From the NCBI GenBank assembly GCA_023417775.1, contig JAEZEJ010000017.1:1-52661 (forward strand): 52,661 bases of DNA, written 5' to 3'. Positions 22,853-31,538 of this stretch are shown here, piece after piece. This DNA is from Actinomycetes bacterium. Lineage in GTDB: Bacteria; Actinomycetota; Actinomycetes; Propionibacteriales; Nocardioidaceae. A program made the translations under genes and the position numbers. Position 1 is the stretch's first letter. Each line of letters opens with the position of its first letter. A model generated the notes under the pieces. That model was given only the letters and a program-made list of their open reading frames with translations, made no database searches and was not told the DNA's origin.

Positions 22853-24466
22853 GTGACCGTCCTATCGCCCGGATTCGCCGAGGTCGAGCTGACACCAGTT
22901 GGTGACTGGCGTCCCGCTCGGTTCACTCGCACGCTCACCGGCACCGAGGACTTCACTACTGAGGGCGACAAGCTGCTGGCCTTCGTGGACAAACACTGGC
23001 GGTCTCCCGAGACCGACCGATTCGTGCTCGATGACTGGCAGCGGTGGCTCATCCGGCACCTCTTAGAGACCTATCCGCCGTGGTGGCCCATCAAGCACCT
23101 TCGCGGCCAGCTTCGCTACCGCCAAATCGTGGTCTCGGTCGCCCGCCAGAACGGCAAGAGCGTCATCGGCGCGATCCTCGCGTTCTACTTCCTCGCGCTG
23201 CACGTCAAGGGGCCTCGGGTTGTCGGCACGGCTTCGGTCGAGTCGCAGGCCAAGATCGTCTATGACCGCGTGCGGTACGCGGTCGAGAATAACGAGGCGC
23301 TCCTACGGGAGATCAAGCCAACCGCCTCGCGCGGCATCCAGCGACGTGACGGTAGCGGGGCCTATCAGACACTCCCGGCCAAGGAATCGACCGCGCAGGG
23401 CGAGCCAATCACCGGGTGCCTCTACGACGAGCTGCATCTCGGCCTCTCGGCGCTCTGGGACGCCCTCGTGCAAGGCCAGAAGGCACGCCGAAACTCGCTC
23501 CTCGTCGGCATCACCACCGCCGGGGACTCCGACTCGCTGCTGCTCAAGCGGCTCTACGGCGAGGGTGAAGCCGCGATGCAGGCCGCCGAGGGCGCATGCC
23601 GAGCGGCCGCCGAGGCCATCGCTGCCGCCGAATCGGTCGTCACGACCGCCTACGACGAGCTGACGAAGGGTGACGAGCGGTTCGGTTTCTTCGTGTGGGA
23701 ATCCGAGACCGCCGAGTTCGGACCCGACTACGAGCCCACCGAGGCCGACGTCATCGCGGCCAACCCGGCCGTGGCGTGTGGCCGCGTCGATCTCGTCACC
23801 GTCATGTCGGACACTCGCAAGCTCTGGCGAGCGGGCAAGGACGAGGACGGCATCACCGGCCGAGATCGCGCCATCCGCTACGTCATGAACCGCTTTGTCG
23901 ACGGCGCGAGCGATGCCGTGGTGCCACTCGGCCTCTGGCGTGCCCGGCGCGAGCGTTGGCCCGCCGACCTGACACCGACCGTCTACGCCATCGAGCGCAC
24001 CGACGAATGGACCTACGCCACAATCACCGCGCACGCCAAGACAGACGGCACCCGATGGTCACGCGTAGTCGCCCAGCTCGTCGCCCCCGACTACGACCGC
24101 CTCGTGGAGGCCGCTGCTCGGCTAGCCGCCCGCGACGGCGCAGCCATCGCAGTGGACAGCAAGACGCTACGCGACGTCGGCAAAGAGCTGAAGGCCCGCG
24201 GCATCGAAACCTGGATCCTCGGGGCCACCGAGATGGAGGCCGTAGGGTCCAACGTCACCGCCGCGCTGGCCGGGCGCCGATTCCACCACCACGGCGACGC
24301 CGTACTGACGATGCAGATACCCCACGTCAAGAAGCGCACCAACGGCGAGACCTGGCGGCTATCGCGCACACTCTCGGTCGGCGACACCGACGCCGTGTTC
24401 TCGACCTTCATCGGCGCCTACGTGGCCGACGTCCGCGAAGATATCCCCCGAGTGCAGCTCTTTTGA
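22853..24466 (+). CDS. terL: Terminase large subunit
   Basis: 537 aa packaging motor. The ATPase Walker A is VARQNGKS (residues 97-104), Walker B is GCLYDELH (near 190), and the C-terminal nuclease domain holds YAIERTDEW and AIAVDSK acidic segments. It cuts the concatemer and drives DNA into the head. GTG 22853 keeps the usual length; the reading frame is open further left but runs through the small subunit gene. The 23-bp motif ends 8 nt upstream of the start. Confidence 0.92.
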   Translation: MTVLSPGFAEVELTPVGDWRPARFTRTLTGTEDFTTEGDKLLAFVDKHWRSPETDRFVLDDWQRWLIRHLLETYPPWWPIKHLRGQLRYRQIVVSVARQNGKSVIGAILAFYFLALHVKGPRVVGTASVESQAKIVYDRVRYAVENNEALLREIKPTASRGIQRRDGSGAYQTLPAKESTAQGEPITGCLYDELHLGLSALWDALVQGQKARRNSLLVGITTAGDSDSLLLKRLYGEGEAAMQAAEGACRAAAEAIAAAESVVTTAYDELTKGDERFGFFVWESETAEFGPDYEPTEADVIAANPAVACGRVDLVTVMSDTRKLWRAGKDEDGITGRDRAIRYVMNRFVDGASDAVVPLGLWRARRERWPADLTPTVYAIERTDEWTYATITAHAKTDGTRWSRVVAQLVAPDYDRLVEAAARLAARDGAAIAVDSKTLRDVGKELKARGIETWILGATEMEAVGSNVTAALAGRRFHHHGDAVLTMQIPHVKKRTNGETWRLSRTLSVGDTDAVFSTFIGAYVADVREDIPRVQLF

Positions 24467-24502
24467 CTGTCATAGCAGTCAGAAATCACCCCGCGAGCGC
24501 AT

Positions 24503-24525
24503 GGTTTTGAGACACCCGGGCCGAG
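24503..24525 (+). repeat. 23-bp gene-start motif, copy 2
   Basis: The second copy of the TGAGACACCC motif, 10 nt before the portal GTG. A small hairpin TGACTG-tcatag-CAGTCA (24464-24481) at the terminase stop precedes it. Confidence 0.7.
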
Positions 24526-24535
24526 GGTTATCTCC

Positions 24536-25636
24536 GTGGGATTCCTTGCACAGTCACTCGGCCTAGAGGCCACTGACGAGACGCCGACGGCGGTCAAGCC
24601 GCCCCGCCGCAGCGACGCCCCCATCGTCACCCCCGTTCGTTCGCTCGGACTCTCGGCGGTCTACAGCGCCGTGGTGACCAGCTCGGGCATGTGCTCCGGC
24701 TTGCCAGTCGTCGCCGACAAGCACGGCACACTCACGCACGGCACCCTGGCCGACAGGATCGACCCGTGGACCGATAACGCCGACCTCATCGAGCAGTACG
24801 TCATCGACCTGATGACGGACGGCAACGCCTTCTTCCGCAAGACCCGCGACTCCAAGGGCCAGATCATCGCCGCCCAGCTCCTGAGCCCGCTCACGGTGTT
24901 CCCGTACTTCGATGAGAAGGGCACCAAGCGCTACGACATCCGAGAGCTTCGTGGCGGTGATGAGCGCGGCCTGACGGACTACGAGATCACCCATGTGCAG
25001 GCACTCCCCATGCGAGGTCAAGCCCGCAGCCTCGGCCCCATCGGGCACGCCCGACACACGCTCGCCGGAATCATCGAGACGCGGGACTACGCCAGCAACT
25101 GGTTCCGCCAGTCCGACGTCCCGACCGGCGTCCTCACCACCGAGAACGCACTCACTGGCCCCGAGTCCAAGCAGTACCGCGAGGCATGGCGTGACGGACC
25201 CGGCGAGTACGGCGTGCGAGTCCTCGGTAAAGGCCTGAGCTACCAGCCGATCATGCTCAAGCCGGAAGATGCTCAATGGCTGGAAGCCCAGAAGTGGGGA
25301 GTCACTGAGGTGGCCCGCCTGTTCGGCATGAGTGCAGATCACCTCCTCGCCTCCGTAGAGGGAAAGTCGATCACCTACACCAACGCCACCAACGTGGACC
25401 CCCGCTTCCTGTCCGGCACCCTGCGCCCCCGGTATCTGCGCAAGTTCGAGACCGCCATCAGCGGCATGCTCCCGCGCGGCACCGTCGCCCGGATCGTCAC
25501 CGCTGACCTGACCAAGCCCGATGACAAGACACAGGCCGAGATCGACGTCGCACTCGTAGAAGCGGGCATCAAGACCAAGCAAGAGGTACGCGCCGAGCGC
25601 GGCCTCGATGCCATCAAGGAAGGAAGAGCCGAATGA
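24536..25636 (+). CDS. Portal protein, HK97 type
   Basis: 366 aa, typical of compact HK97-family portals that form the dodecamer at one head vertex. Family-like parts are VYSAVVTSSGMCSGLPV near residue 42, LLSPLTVFPYFDEKGTKRYDI near 120 and LFGMSADHLL near 265. GTG 24536 follows the 23-bp motif and a GAGGG site. It overlaps the capsid gene by 4 bp (ATGA). Confidence 0.9.
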   Translation: MGFLAQSLGLEATDETPTAVKPPRRSDAPIVTPVRSLGLSAVYSAVVTSSGMCSGLPVVADKHGTLTHGTLADRIDPWTDNADLIEQYVIDLMTDGNAFFRKTRDSKGQIIAAQLLSPLTVFPYFDEKGTKRYDIRELRGGDERGLTDYEITHVQALPMRGQARSLGPIGHARHTLAGIIETRDYASNWFRQSDVPTGVLTTENALTGPESKQYREAWRDGPGEYGVRVLGKGLSYQPIMLKPEDAQWLEAQKWGVTEVARLFGMSADHLLASVEGKSITYTNATNVDPRFLSGTLRPRYLRKFETAISGMLPRGTVARIVTADLTKPDDKTQAEIDVALVEAGIKTKQEVRAERGLDAIKEGRAE

Positions 25637-27246
25637 CCGCACCCGTCATCGACCACGATCCCGCCAACAGCCAGTCGCGCCCCGGCAGAATGCACCTGTC
25701 CGCCGTCGTGGACCACGAGGCGCTGACGGCCGCCGCAGCGGAGGGCCGCCGCGAAATTACCGGCCTCGCCGTGCCCTATGACGTCGAGATCGACCGAACC
25801 GACTGGTGGTACGGCACGCAGCGCCTCGCATTCGCGCAGGCCGCCGCCGTGGTCCGCGAGGACGCCAAGTTGTTCTACGGCCACGACACGCACTCCACGC
25901 CCATCGGTCGCATCACCGCCAGCGAGCAGACCTCCGAAGGCCTGCGTATCACCGCCACGCTTTCCAAGACGCCCAAGGCCGATGAAGTGTACGAACTTCT
26001 CCGTGACGGCACCCTCGACAAGTTCAGCATCGGTTTCATCTACGGCGAGTTCGCCATCGAGGACGATGGCGAACTTCTCAGGCACACGCTCTGTGACGTC
26101 TATGAGACGTCCGTCGTTCCCTACCCCGCTTACGACGGCGCCGCCGTCGATTCGGTCCTGTCCCAGCACCCGACCCACGAAGGAAGTAACCCCATGACCG
26201 CACCCGTGATCGAGCAACCGGGAACCGACTCCCTGGCCCAGCTCGCTGCCTCGCAAGACAAGCTCGCCGAGGCCATCGCCGAGTTGGAGCGCAAGCTCGC
26301 CACCCTCGGCGGCACTCCGGCTCCTGAGTCGCCCGCCGCGCTCTTCGGCTCCTACGGCGAGTTCGTCAAGGGCATGCTCAACGGCGACGAGAGCGCGCAG
26401 CGCATGGCGCTCGCTTTCGAGTCCGGCGATGGTGTCGCCGCCGATGCCGTGATCCGCGACGCGTGGGTCGGCGACATCATCAAGCTCATCGACAAGGGCC
26501 GCAAGGTTTGGGGACTCTTCGACTCGGGCACTCTGCCGGCCGAGGGCACGAGCCTGGAATACGCGGTCCTCGATGAAAACACCATCGACGTGGCCCGCCA
26601 GCTCGCTGAGGGTGACGACCTCGTGAAGGGCAACATCAAGATCAGCACGGACAAGGCTGACGTGCTCACCTTCGGCGGCGTCGCCGAGTACAGCCTGCAG
26701 AAGGCGCAGCGGTCCTCCGTCAACGTGCTGGAGTTGTACTGGCGGGCACTCGTCCTCGCCTACGCGCGAGCCACCGAGGCCTACGCCCGAGCGGTGCTCA
26801 CCGACGTCGCGGCCGCGACCAAGGGCAGTCTGGCGACACTCGGCGAGCCCGAGGGATGGATCGACTTCCTGGTTGACGCGGCGCTGCACCTGGACGACAA
26901 GGGATTGCAGCCCGAGTACCTGCGCCTCTCGCCCGACGTCTACAAGGGCCTGGCCACCATGCAGATGGGTCCGGACGGCCCGTTCTTCCTGGACCGGTCG
27001 TCGGGTCGCGTCAACGTCGCCGAACTGTCCGGCGAGGTCGGAGGCATCCGTGTGGTGCTCACGCCCGGCACGAACACCGTGGAGGTCGGAAACTCATTCG
27101 CGCTCAAGACCTACGAATCCGGTGGCGCGCCGATGCGTCTCGGCCCGGAGACCGAGATCACCAACCTGACTCAGGGCATCGGCGTCTACGGCTTCGGTGC
27201 CATCGCCGTGCAGGACCCCAAGGCCATCGTTCGCATCGGCGCCTGA
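25633..27246 (+). CDS. Fused prohead protease and major capsid protein
   Basis: 537 aa combining two head proteins. Residues 1-187 are an S78-type prohead protease, with ITGLAVPYD, FYGHDTHS (His 84) and LDKFSIGF (Ser 132). Residues 188-537 are the HK97-type major capsid protein, with a scaffold-like coiled stretch at 205-230 (LAASQDKLAEAIAELERKL) and the shell domain after it. The junction has an in-frame ATG at 26194 with its own AAGGAAG ribosome site, so a separate 350-aa capsid could also be made. Cleavage after the delta-like region would free mature capsid. Confidence 0.92.
   Translation: MTAPVIDHDPANSQSRPGRMHLSAVVDHEALTAAAAEGRREITGLAVPYDVEIDRTDWWYGTQRLAFAQAAAVVREDAKLFYGHDTHSTPIGRITASEQTSEGLRITATLSKTPKADEVYELLRDGTLDKFSIGFIYGEFAIEDDGELLRHTLCDVYETSVVPYPAYDGAAVDSVLSQHPTHEGSNPMTAPVIEQPGTDSLAQLAASQDKLAEAIAELERKLATLGGTPAPESPAALFGSYGEFVKGMLNGDESAQRMALAFESGDGVAADAVIRDAWVGDIIKLIDKGRKVWGLFDSGTLPAEGTSLEYAVLDENTIDVARQLAEGDDLVKGNIKISTDKADVLTFGGVAEYSLQKAQRSSVNVLELYWRALVLAYARATEAYARAVLTDVAAATKGSLATLGEPEGWIDFLVDAALHLDDKGLQPEYLRLSPDVYKGLATMQMGPDGPFFLDRSSGRVNVAELSGEVGGIRVVLTPGTNTVEVGNSFALKTYESGGAPMRLGPETEITNLTQGIGVYGFGAIAVQDPKAIVRIGA
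26180..26196 (+). promoter_or_regulatory. Internal ribosome site and start for free capsid
   Basis: AAGGAAG followed by ATG 26194, in frame within the fused gene. The seven codons MTAPVIE here nearly repeat the gene's own first codons MTAPVID, and both are preceded by GAAGGAAG. The duplicated start signal suggests two translation products. Confidence 0.6.
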
Positions 27247-27247
27247 C

Positions 27248-27556
27248 ATGACCGTCTCCGACGAGCAGCTCAGAGAGCGACTGGGCAGCACCAAGCTCTC
27301 GCCCGAGTACCTGACGCAGAAGCGTCAGGCGGCCGAGGAACTTCTCGCGCCGCAGTACGCCTCGGCCTGGCGTCCAGTGCCCGAGGAAGTCAAGGACGAG
27401 CTGCTGCTGTCGGTGGTCCGGGCGCTGCACGACCGCGCCAAGACGACGAACGGGAACAGCGGGACGACCGTGGAGGCACAGGTGCCTGTGCGGTCGCCCC
27501 GCGACCCGCTCGCCGCCATCCGTCCCATCCTCGCCATGTACGTGGTGCCGCTGTGA
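27248..27556 (+). CDS. Head-tail connector protein (putative)
   Basis: 102 aa, mostly helical, starting 1 nt after the capsid stop, where adaptor proteins usually sit. RALHDRAKTTNGNSGTTVEA and RDPLAAIRPILAMYVVPL resemble the end of such connector proteins. The longer upstream frame is rejected because it lies inside the capsid. The call is from position and size. Confidence 0.6.
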   Translation: MTVSDEQLRERLGSTKLSPEYLTQKRQAAEELLAPQYASAWRPVPEEVKDELLLSVVRALHDRAKTTNGNSGTTVEAQVPVRSPRDPLAAIRPILAMYVVPL

Positions 27557-27957
27557 GCCTTGCCGCCCTGCGCGCCGATCTCGCGCACGCTATCGACTCG
27601 CCGGAGTGGGACACCCACCGCTTCGTGCCCGATGTCATCGAGCCACCCTGCGTCATCGTTCAGCCGGGCGACCCGTACCTGACTCCCGTGGACAGTGAGA
27701 CCACCTATGCCGGACCGACCGAGCACGAGGTCACCGTGCAGCTCTGGGCGCTCTCGCCCCTTGACGGCGGCGAGGACGCCATCGACGCCATCGACGCCAT
27801 GACCGAGTACGTCCTCGCCCGTATCCCCGAGGGCTGGTGGCTGGACGAATCAGGGGTAGGACAGCCCGACGCAGCCCGCATAGGCGATGCCCTGTTCTAC
27901 GGCCTCGCGATTACCTGCCATACCTACATCACCATCGACAAGGAGACCCGCCCATGA
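27553..27957 (+). CDS. Tail terminator / neck protein (putative)
   Basis: 134 aa with an alpha-beta pattern (CVIVQPGDPYLTPVD; HEVTVQLWALSPLDGGEDAIDAI) like tail terminator or neck proteins that close the tail tube under the head. GTG 27553 overlaps the preceding stop, and its own stop overlaps the tail tube gene. Position supports the call. Confidence 0.6.
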   Translation: MSLAALRADLAHAIDSPEWDTHRFVPDVIEPPCVIVQPGDPYLTPVDSETTYAGPTEHEVTVQLWALSPLDGGEDAIDAIDAMTEYVLARIPEGWWLDESGVGQPDAARIGDALFYGLAITCHTYITIDKETRP

Positions 27958-28400
27958 GTGGACCCGCTTCCCAGCGCCTGCGCGGCAACACCGGCTTGCA
28001 CCTGACGTTCAAGGACGACGCAGACCCGGTATTCGCCGCCGACAAGGACGTCAAGTCCTGCCAGATCACCAGCGAGGACAAGGACGACTCGGACCTGACC
28101 TTCTACGAGGCCGCGTCCGGTGAGACCAAGGACTACGCCATCGAGCTGACTGCCATCCAGTCCACGTCCACCGGTTCCCTGTGGCGGTACCTGTGGGACA
28201 ACCCCGGCGTGGAGGTCGCCGTGGTGTACGGCCCGCACGGCAACGCCGTACCGACCGAGGACAAGCCTCACTTCCTGTTCACCGCCAAGGCGGACGGTCG
28301 GCCCGCCATCGGCGGCGAGGCTCGCCGGACCAAGGAAGGGCAGGAGTTCGAGTACACCATGCAGGTGACCTCGGGCATCGCGATGGACACCGGGGCCTAA
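27954..28400 (+). CDS. Major tail (tube) protein
   Basis: 148 aa, beta-rich, with a tail-tube-like pattern (SCQITSEDKDDSDLTFYEAASGETKDYAIELTAIQS split across strands, and EYTMQVTSGIAMDTGA at the end). It is shorter than many major tail proteins but stands in the right place, just before the tail chaperones. It should stack as rings around the tape measure protein. ATG 27954 overlaps the previous stop. Confidence 0.7.
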   Translation: MSGPASQRLRGNTGLHLTFKDDADPVFAADKDVKSCQITSEDKDDSDLTFYEAASGETKDYAIELTAIQSTSTGSLWRYLWDNPGVEVAVVYGPHGNAVPTEDKPHFLFTAKADGRPAIGGEARRTKEGQEFEYTMQVTSGIAMDTGA

Positions 28401-28404
28401 CCCC

Positions 28405-28788
28405 GTGGCTCAGACCGGGGCACGGGTGCAGGGTCTGCGTCATGCCGTCCGCGCGCTAGAGCGCTACGGCGTGGAGACCCGAGACCTCAAAGCGGCGTTT
28501 CAGCGCATCTCTCGCCGCGTCGTGTCCACGGCTGAGTCACGAGTGCCGCGAGGCGCCACAGGGCGCCCCGCGGCCTCCATCCGGCCCTCAAACGCCAAGA
28601 ACAAGAGCGTGGTGCGAGCGGGCGGCGCCGCTGTCGTCTACGCCGGTCCACGTCACTACGGCTGGCCCGCCCGCAACATCACCGCCGCACCCTTCCTCAG
28701 CTCAGCCGCCGACGACCACGCCCAAGACTCCATCCGCGAGATGGAGAAAGAGCTACGTCAACTCGCCCGCCGCTACAACGTCCTCTGA
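28405..28788 (+). CDS. HK97 gp10-like tail completion protein (putative)
   Basis: 127 aa basic protein with the pattern of HK97 gp10-like neck/tail completion proteins: a helical start (LRHAVRALERYGVETRDLKAAF), SRVPRGATG near residue 48 and YAGPRHYGWPARNITAAPFL near 77. Genes of this family usually precede the major tail protein; here it follows it, which is an unusual order. Confidence 0.6.
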   Translation: MAQTGARVQGLRHAVRALERYGVETRDLKAAFQRISRRVVSTAESRVPRGATGRPAASIRPSNAKNKSVVRAGGAAVVYAGPRHYGWPARNITAAPFLSSAADDHAQDSIREMEKELRQLARRYNVL

Positions 28789-28801
28789 AAGTGAGCCCAG
28801 C

Positions 28802-29113
28802 ATGACTACCACCACGCCCAAGAAGACCGCCGCTAAGAAGACCGCCCCGGCTGCCACCGTCGAGCCCTTCGACGCCGAGGCCGAGATGGCCAAGATTCCC
28901 AACCGGTTCTGGCTCACCGCTCGGCGCAAGCTCGACATGACTGCCGATGAGATTCTGGACGATTCCGTGGCGCTGTCCATCGTCGTGGCCGTCCGCCGCT
29001 CGATCAAGGAGACCGGCGTCCCCGACTGGGACCGATGGCTGGACGCCAGCCCCGAGGAAACCGCCGACTATATCGGTGCCGACTTGGAGGCGGACGACTC
29101 CAAAAGTTCGTGA
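28802..29113 (+). CDS. Tail assembly chaperone, upstream product
   Basis: 103 aa. The start is rich in Thr/Lys/Pro/Ala (MTTTTPKKTAAKKTAPAAT), then a helical acidic body (ILDDSVALSIVVAVRRSI). It lies just before the tape measure gene, the standard site for the chaperone pair that coats the tape. Its final codons (TCC AAA AGT TCG TGA) carry a probable +1 slip site that lets some ribosomes enter the next frame. Confidence 0.75.
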   Translation: MTTTTPKKTAAKKTAPAATVEPFDAEAEMAKIPNRFWLTARRKLDMTADEILDDSVALSIVVAVRRSIKETGVPDWDRWLDASPEETADYIGADLEADDSKSS

Positions 29114-29258
29114 CGTCCTCGATGACCTAAGGGAGTTCGCCGCCGAGAAGGCGGAGTTCTGTCTCGCCACCGGCGTCCAGCCGTCCGAGTACGACCAACT
29201 CTCAGTCATCGAGATCAACGCATTCGTCCACGCGGCCAACCGTCGCGCCGCTCGCTAG
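29099..29258 (+). CDS. Tail assembly chaperone, frameshift extension
   Basis: The +1 frame is open from the AAAA run at 29102-29105 to 29258 and encodes about 51 aa (VRDVLDDLREFAAEKAEF and on to NRRAAR). Lys-tRNA on AAA (29102-29104) can move forward by one to a second AAA with full pairing, and the zero-frame TGA follows two codons later. It has no ribosome site of its own, which favours a fused product. A -2 shift would give the same frame. Confidence 0.65.
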
Positions 29259-29276
29259 ACCTAGGAGGCCCCATGC

Positions 29277-31538
29277 GTGGCCCGCCAGACCATCGCCGTC
29301 TCCATCCTCGCCGAGGCTTCAGGCGTCCGTAAGGGTGTCGATCAGGCCAACGGCTACCTCGGCCGGATGGAAGGACGCGCCCGCACTCTCGGGCGCGTCC
29401 TCAAGGGCGCGCTGGTCGGCGGAGCGGTCGCCGCCGGTTTCAAGGAAGTCATCTCCTCGGCCAGCGACGCACAGCAGTCCCTCGGCGCGACCGAAACGGT
29501 GTTCGGCAAGTACGCCTCCACGGTCATCAAGCGGTCCAAGGAAGCCGCGCAGTCGGTAGGTCTCTCGGCCAACGAATACCGCGAGCTGTCCAACACCACC
29601 GGGGCCATGCTCAAGAGCACAGGTCAGCCGTTGGAGAAGGTCGCCGCTCTCACCGACCAACTCAACGTGCGAGCGGCCGACCTCGCAGCGACCTTCGGCG
29701 GCACCACCAAAGAGGCCGTCTCGGCGGTCGGCTCATTGCTTCGCGGCGAGGCCGACCCCATCGAGCGCTACGGCGTCTCGATCAAGCAGAGCGACGTCAA
29801 CGCCCGCTTGGCCTCTCAGGGACTCGACAAGCTGACCGGGGCAGCGCTCAAGCAGGCCGAGCAGCAGGCCCGCCTAGATCTCCTGTTTGAGCAGACGGCC
29901 AGCTCGGCAGGACAGTTCGCCCGCGAGTCCAACACGCTGGCAGGCCAGCAGCAGCGCCTCGGCGCGTCCTGGGAGAACATCAAGGCCACAGTCGGCACCT
30001 ACCTGCTGCCCGCCCTGACCGCCGCCTTCTCGTGGCTGAACGACCGCCTGCCCGGCGCGTTTGAAACCGTCCGCCGCGAGGCCACCGAGTTCGCCATCGC
30101 CGCACGGCCTGTGGCCGAGGCGCTCCGCGACGCCTTCGTAGACGCACTCCCAGCCATCCGCGAGGTCGGAGGTTGGCTGCTCGATCACAAGTCCCTCATC
30201 GTCGGGGTCATCACCGCCTACGCGGGGTTCCGCGTCGTGGTGGCCACCCTGCGCACATACCGCGCCACCGTCATGGCGATCAAGACCGCCCAGCAGGCCT
30301 ACGCGCTCGCCACTTACGGCATGGCCACCGCCAATGGCACCCTGTTGACCTCGCTCGCTTCCACCGCTGGAGCACTGCGCGTCAAGCTCGGCGCGATGCG
30401 AGCCTCGATGGCCGCCACCCGCGCGCAGATCGCGATGGACGCCCGCTGGCAGATCATGCTGCTCAAGCAGCGTGCCGCCATCATCGCTCAGGCCGCCGCT
30501 CAGAAGACCGCCGCTGCTGCCTCCAAGGTCATGGCCGCCGGTCAGTGGGCACTCAACGCCGCGATGTCCGCCAACCCGCTGACCCTCGTCATCGCCGCGG
30601 TGATCGCGATCGGCGCCGCGTTGGTCATCGCCTACCGCAAGTCTGAGACGTTCCGCAACATCGTCAACGGCGCCTGGGATGGTGTGAAGACCGGTGCCGC
30701 AGCTCTGTGGTCTGCCATCAAGACCGCCTTCGACTGGATCAAGCAGAAGGTCCAGACCGTCGCCGGGCTCGTGCGTGGCTACATCGGCCTTTACGTCGGT
30801 GCTTTCAGGCTTGTCATCGCAGGCGCCAAGGCCACCTGGGACGGCATACGGTCGGCCTTCGACTGGATCAAGACCAAGGTCCAACAGGTGGGCGCCGCCG
30901 TGCGTGCTGGTGTCCGCGTCTACCTGAACGCCTGGCAGTCCATCATCAACGGCGCACGGCAGATCGTCTCCGGCGTAGCCTCTGCCCTCGGCTCGGTGCT
31001 CTCCACCGTCCGAGGCATCCCCGGCCGCATCCTCGGCGCCCTCGGTAACATCGGCAGCCTCCTATGGAACGCCGGATGGGACGTCATCCAGGGATTCATC
31101 CGAGGTATCTCATCGGCCATCGGCGGAGTCAAGGACACCCTGGGCGGACTCACCCGCAAGCTCACAAGCTGGAAGGGTCCGGAGCGGGTAGACAAGCGCA
31201 TCCTGTACCGAGCCGGTCGGCTCGTTATCGGCGGCTTCCGTGACGGTCTCGGACGCGAGTCGGTGGAGGTCAAGCGTGATCTGCGCGCCTTCACCACCGA
31301 TCTGCAGCGACAGGTCGAGCGACCGATGCGTCTCACCACGCCCGAGCTGACCAGTGCCATCACCGGACGAGCGTCGCTCACCACCGAGGCGCGGGCGGCA
31401 GGTCGAGCTGGCGGAACGACGATCGTTCACGTCAAGGTTGACGTTCCCCTCGGCACGTCCAAGGGCGAGGTCGGCCGCGAGCTCGCCGAGGCACTGGGCG
31501 AGTACGTGCGCATGGGTGGGACGGTGCCGACCTCATGA
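29277..31538 (+). CDS. Tail tape measure protein
   Basis: 753 aa, the largest phage gene. The N-terminal domain (SSASDAQQSLGATETVFGKYA) is of the tape-measure type, the central part has hydrophobic helices (AVIAIGAALVIAYRKSETF near residue 440), and the repeated AFDWIKQKVQTVAGLV / AFDWIKTKVQQVGAAV unit (near 485 and 525) is typical of these proteins. Length sets the tail at roughly 110 nm by the usual rule of 1.5 A per residue. GTG 29277 has CTAGGAGG 8 nt upstream; an ATG at 29273 is in another frame. Confidence 0.93.
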   Translation: MARQTIAVSILAEASGVRKGVDQANGYLGRMEGRARTLGRVLKGALVGGAVAAGFKEVISSASDAQQSLGATETVFGKYASTVIKRSKEAAQSVGLSANEYRELSNTTGAMLKSTGQPLEKVAALTDQLNVRAADLAATFGGTTKEAVSAVGSLLRGEADPIERYGVSIKQSDVNARLASQGLDKLTGAALKQAEQQARLDLLFEQTASSAGQFARESNTLAGQQQRLGASWENIKATVGTYLLPALTAAFSWLNDRLPGAFETVRREATEFAIAARPVAEALRDAFVDALPAIREVGGWLLDHKSLIVGVITAYAGFRVVVATLRTYRATVMAIKTAQQAYALATYGMATANGTLLTSLASTAGALRVKLGAMRASMAATRAQIAMDARWQIMLLKQRAAIIAQAAAQKTAAAASKVMAAGQWALNAAMSANPLTLVIAAVIAIGAALVIAYRKSETFRNIVNGAWDGVKTGAAALWSAIKTAFDWIKQKVQTVAGLVRGYIGLYVGAFRLVIAGAKATWDGIRSAFDWIKTKVQQVGAAVRAGVRVYLNAWQSIINGARQIVSGVASALGSVLSTVRGIPGRILGALGNIGSLLWNAGWDVIQGFIRGISSAIGGVKDTLGGLTRKLTSWKGPERVDKRILYRAGRLVIGGFRDGLGRESVEVKRDLRAFTTDLQRQVERPMRLTTPELTSAITGRASLTTEARAAGRAGGTTIVHVKVDVPLGTSKGEVGRELAEALGEYVRMGGTVPTS

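Noticed and set aside
29273..29276. ATG 29273 as the start of the tape measure gene
   Set aside because: It is in another frame and too close to the ribosome site; GTG 29277 fits the frame and spacing.
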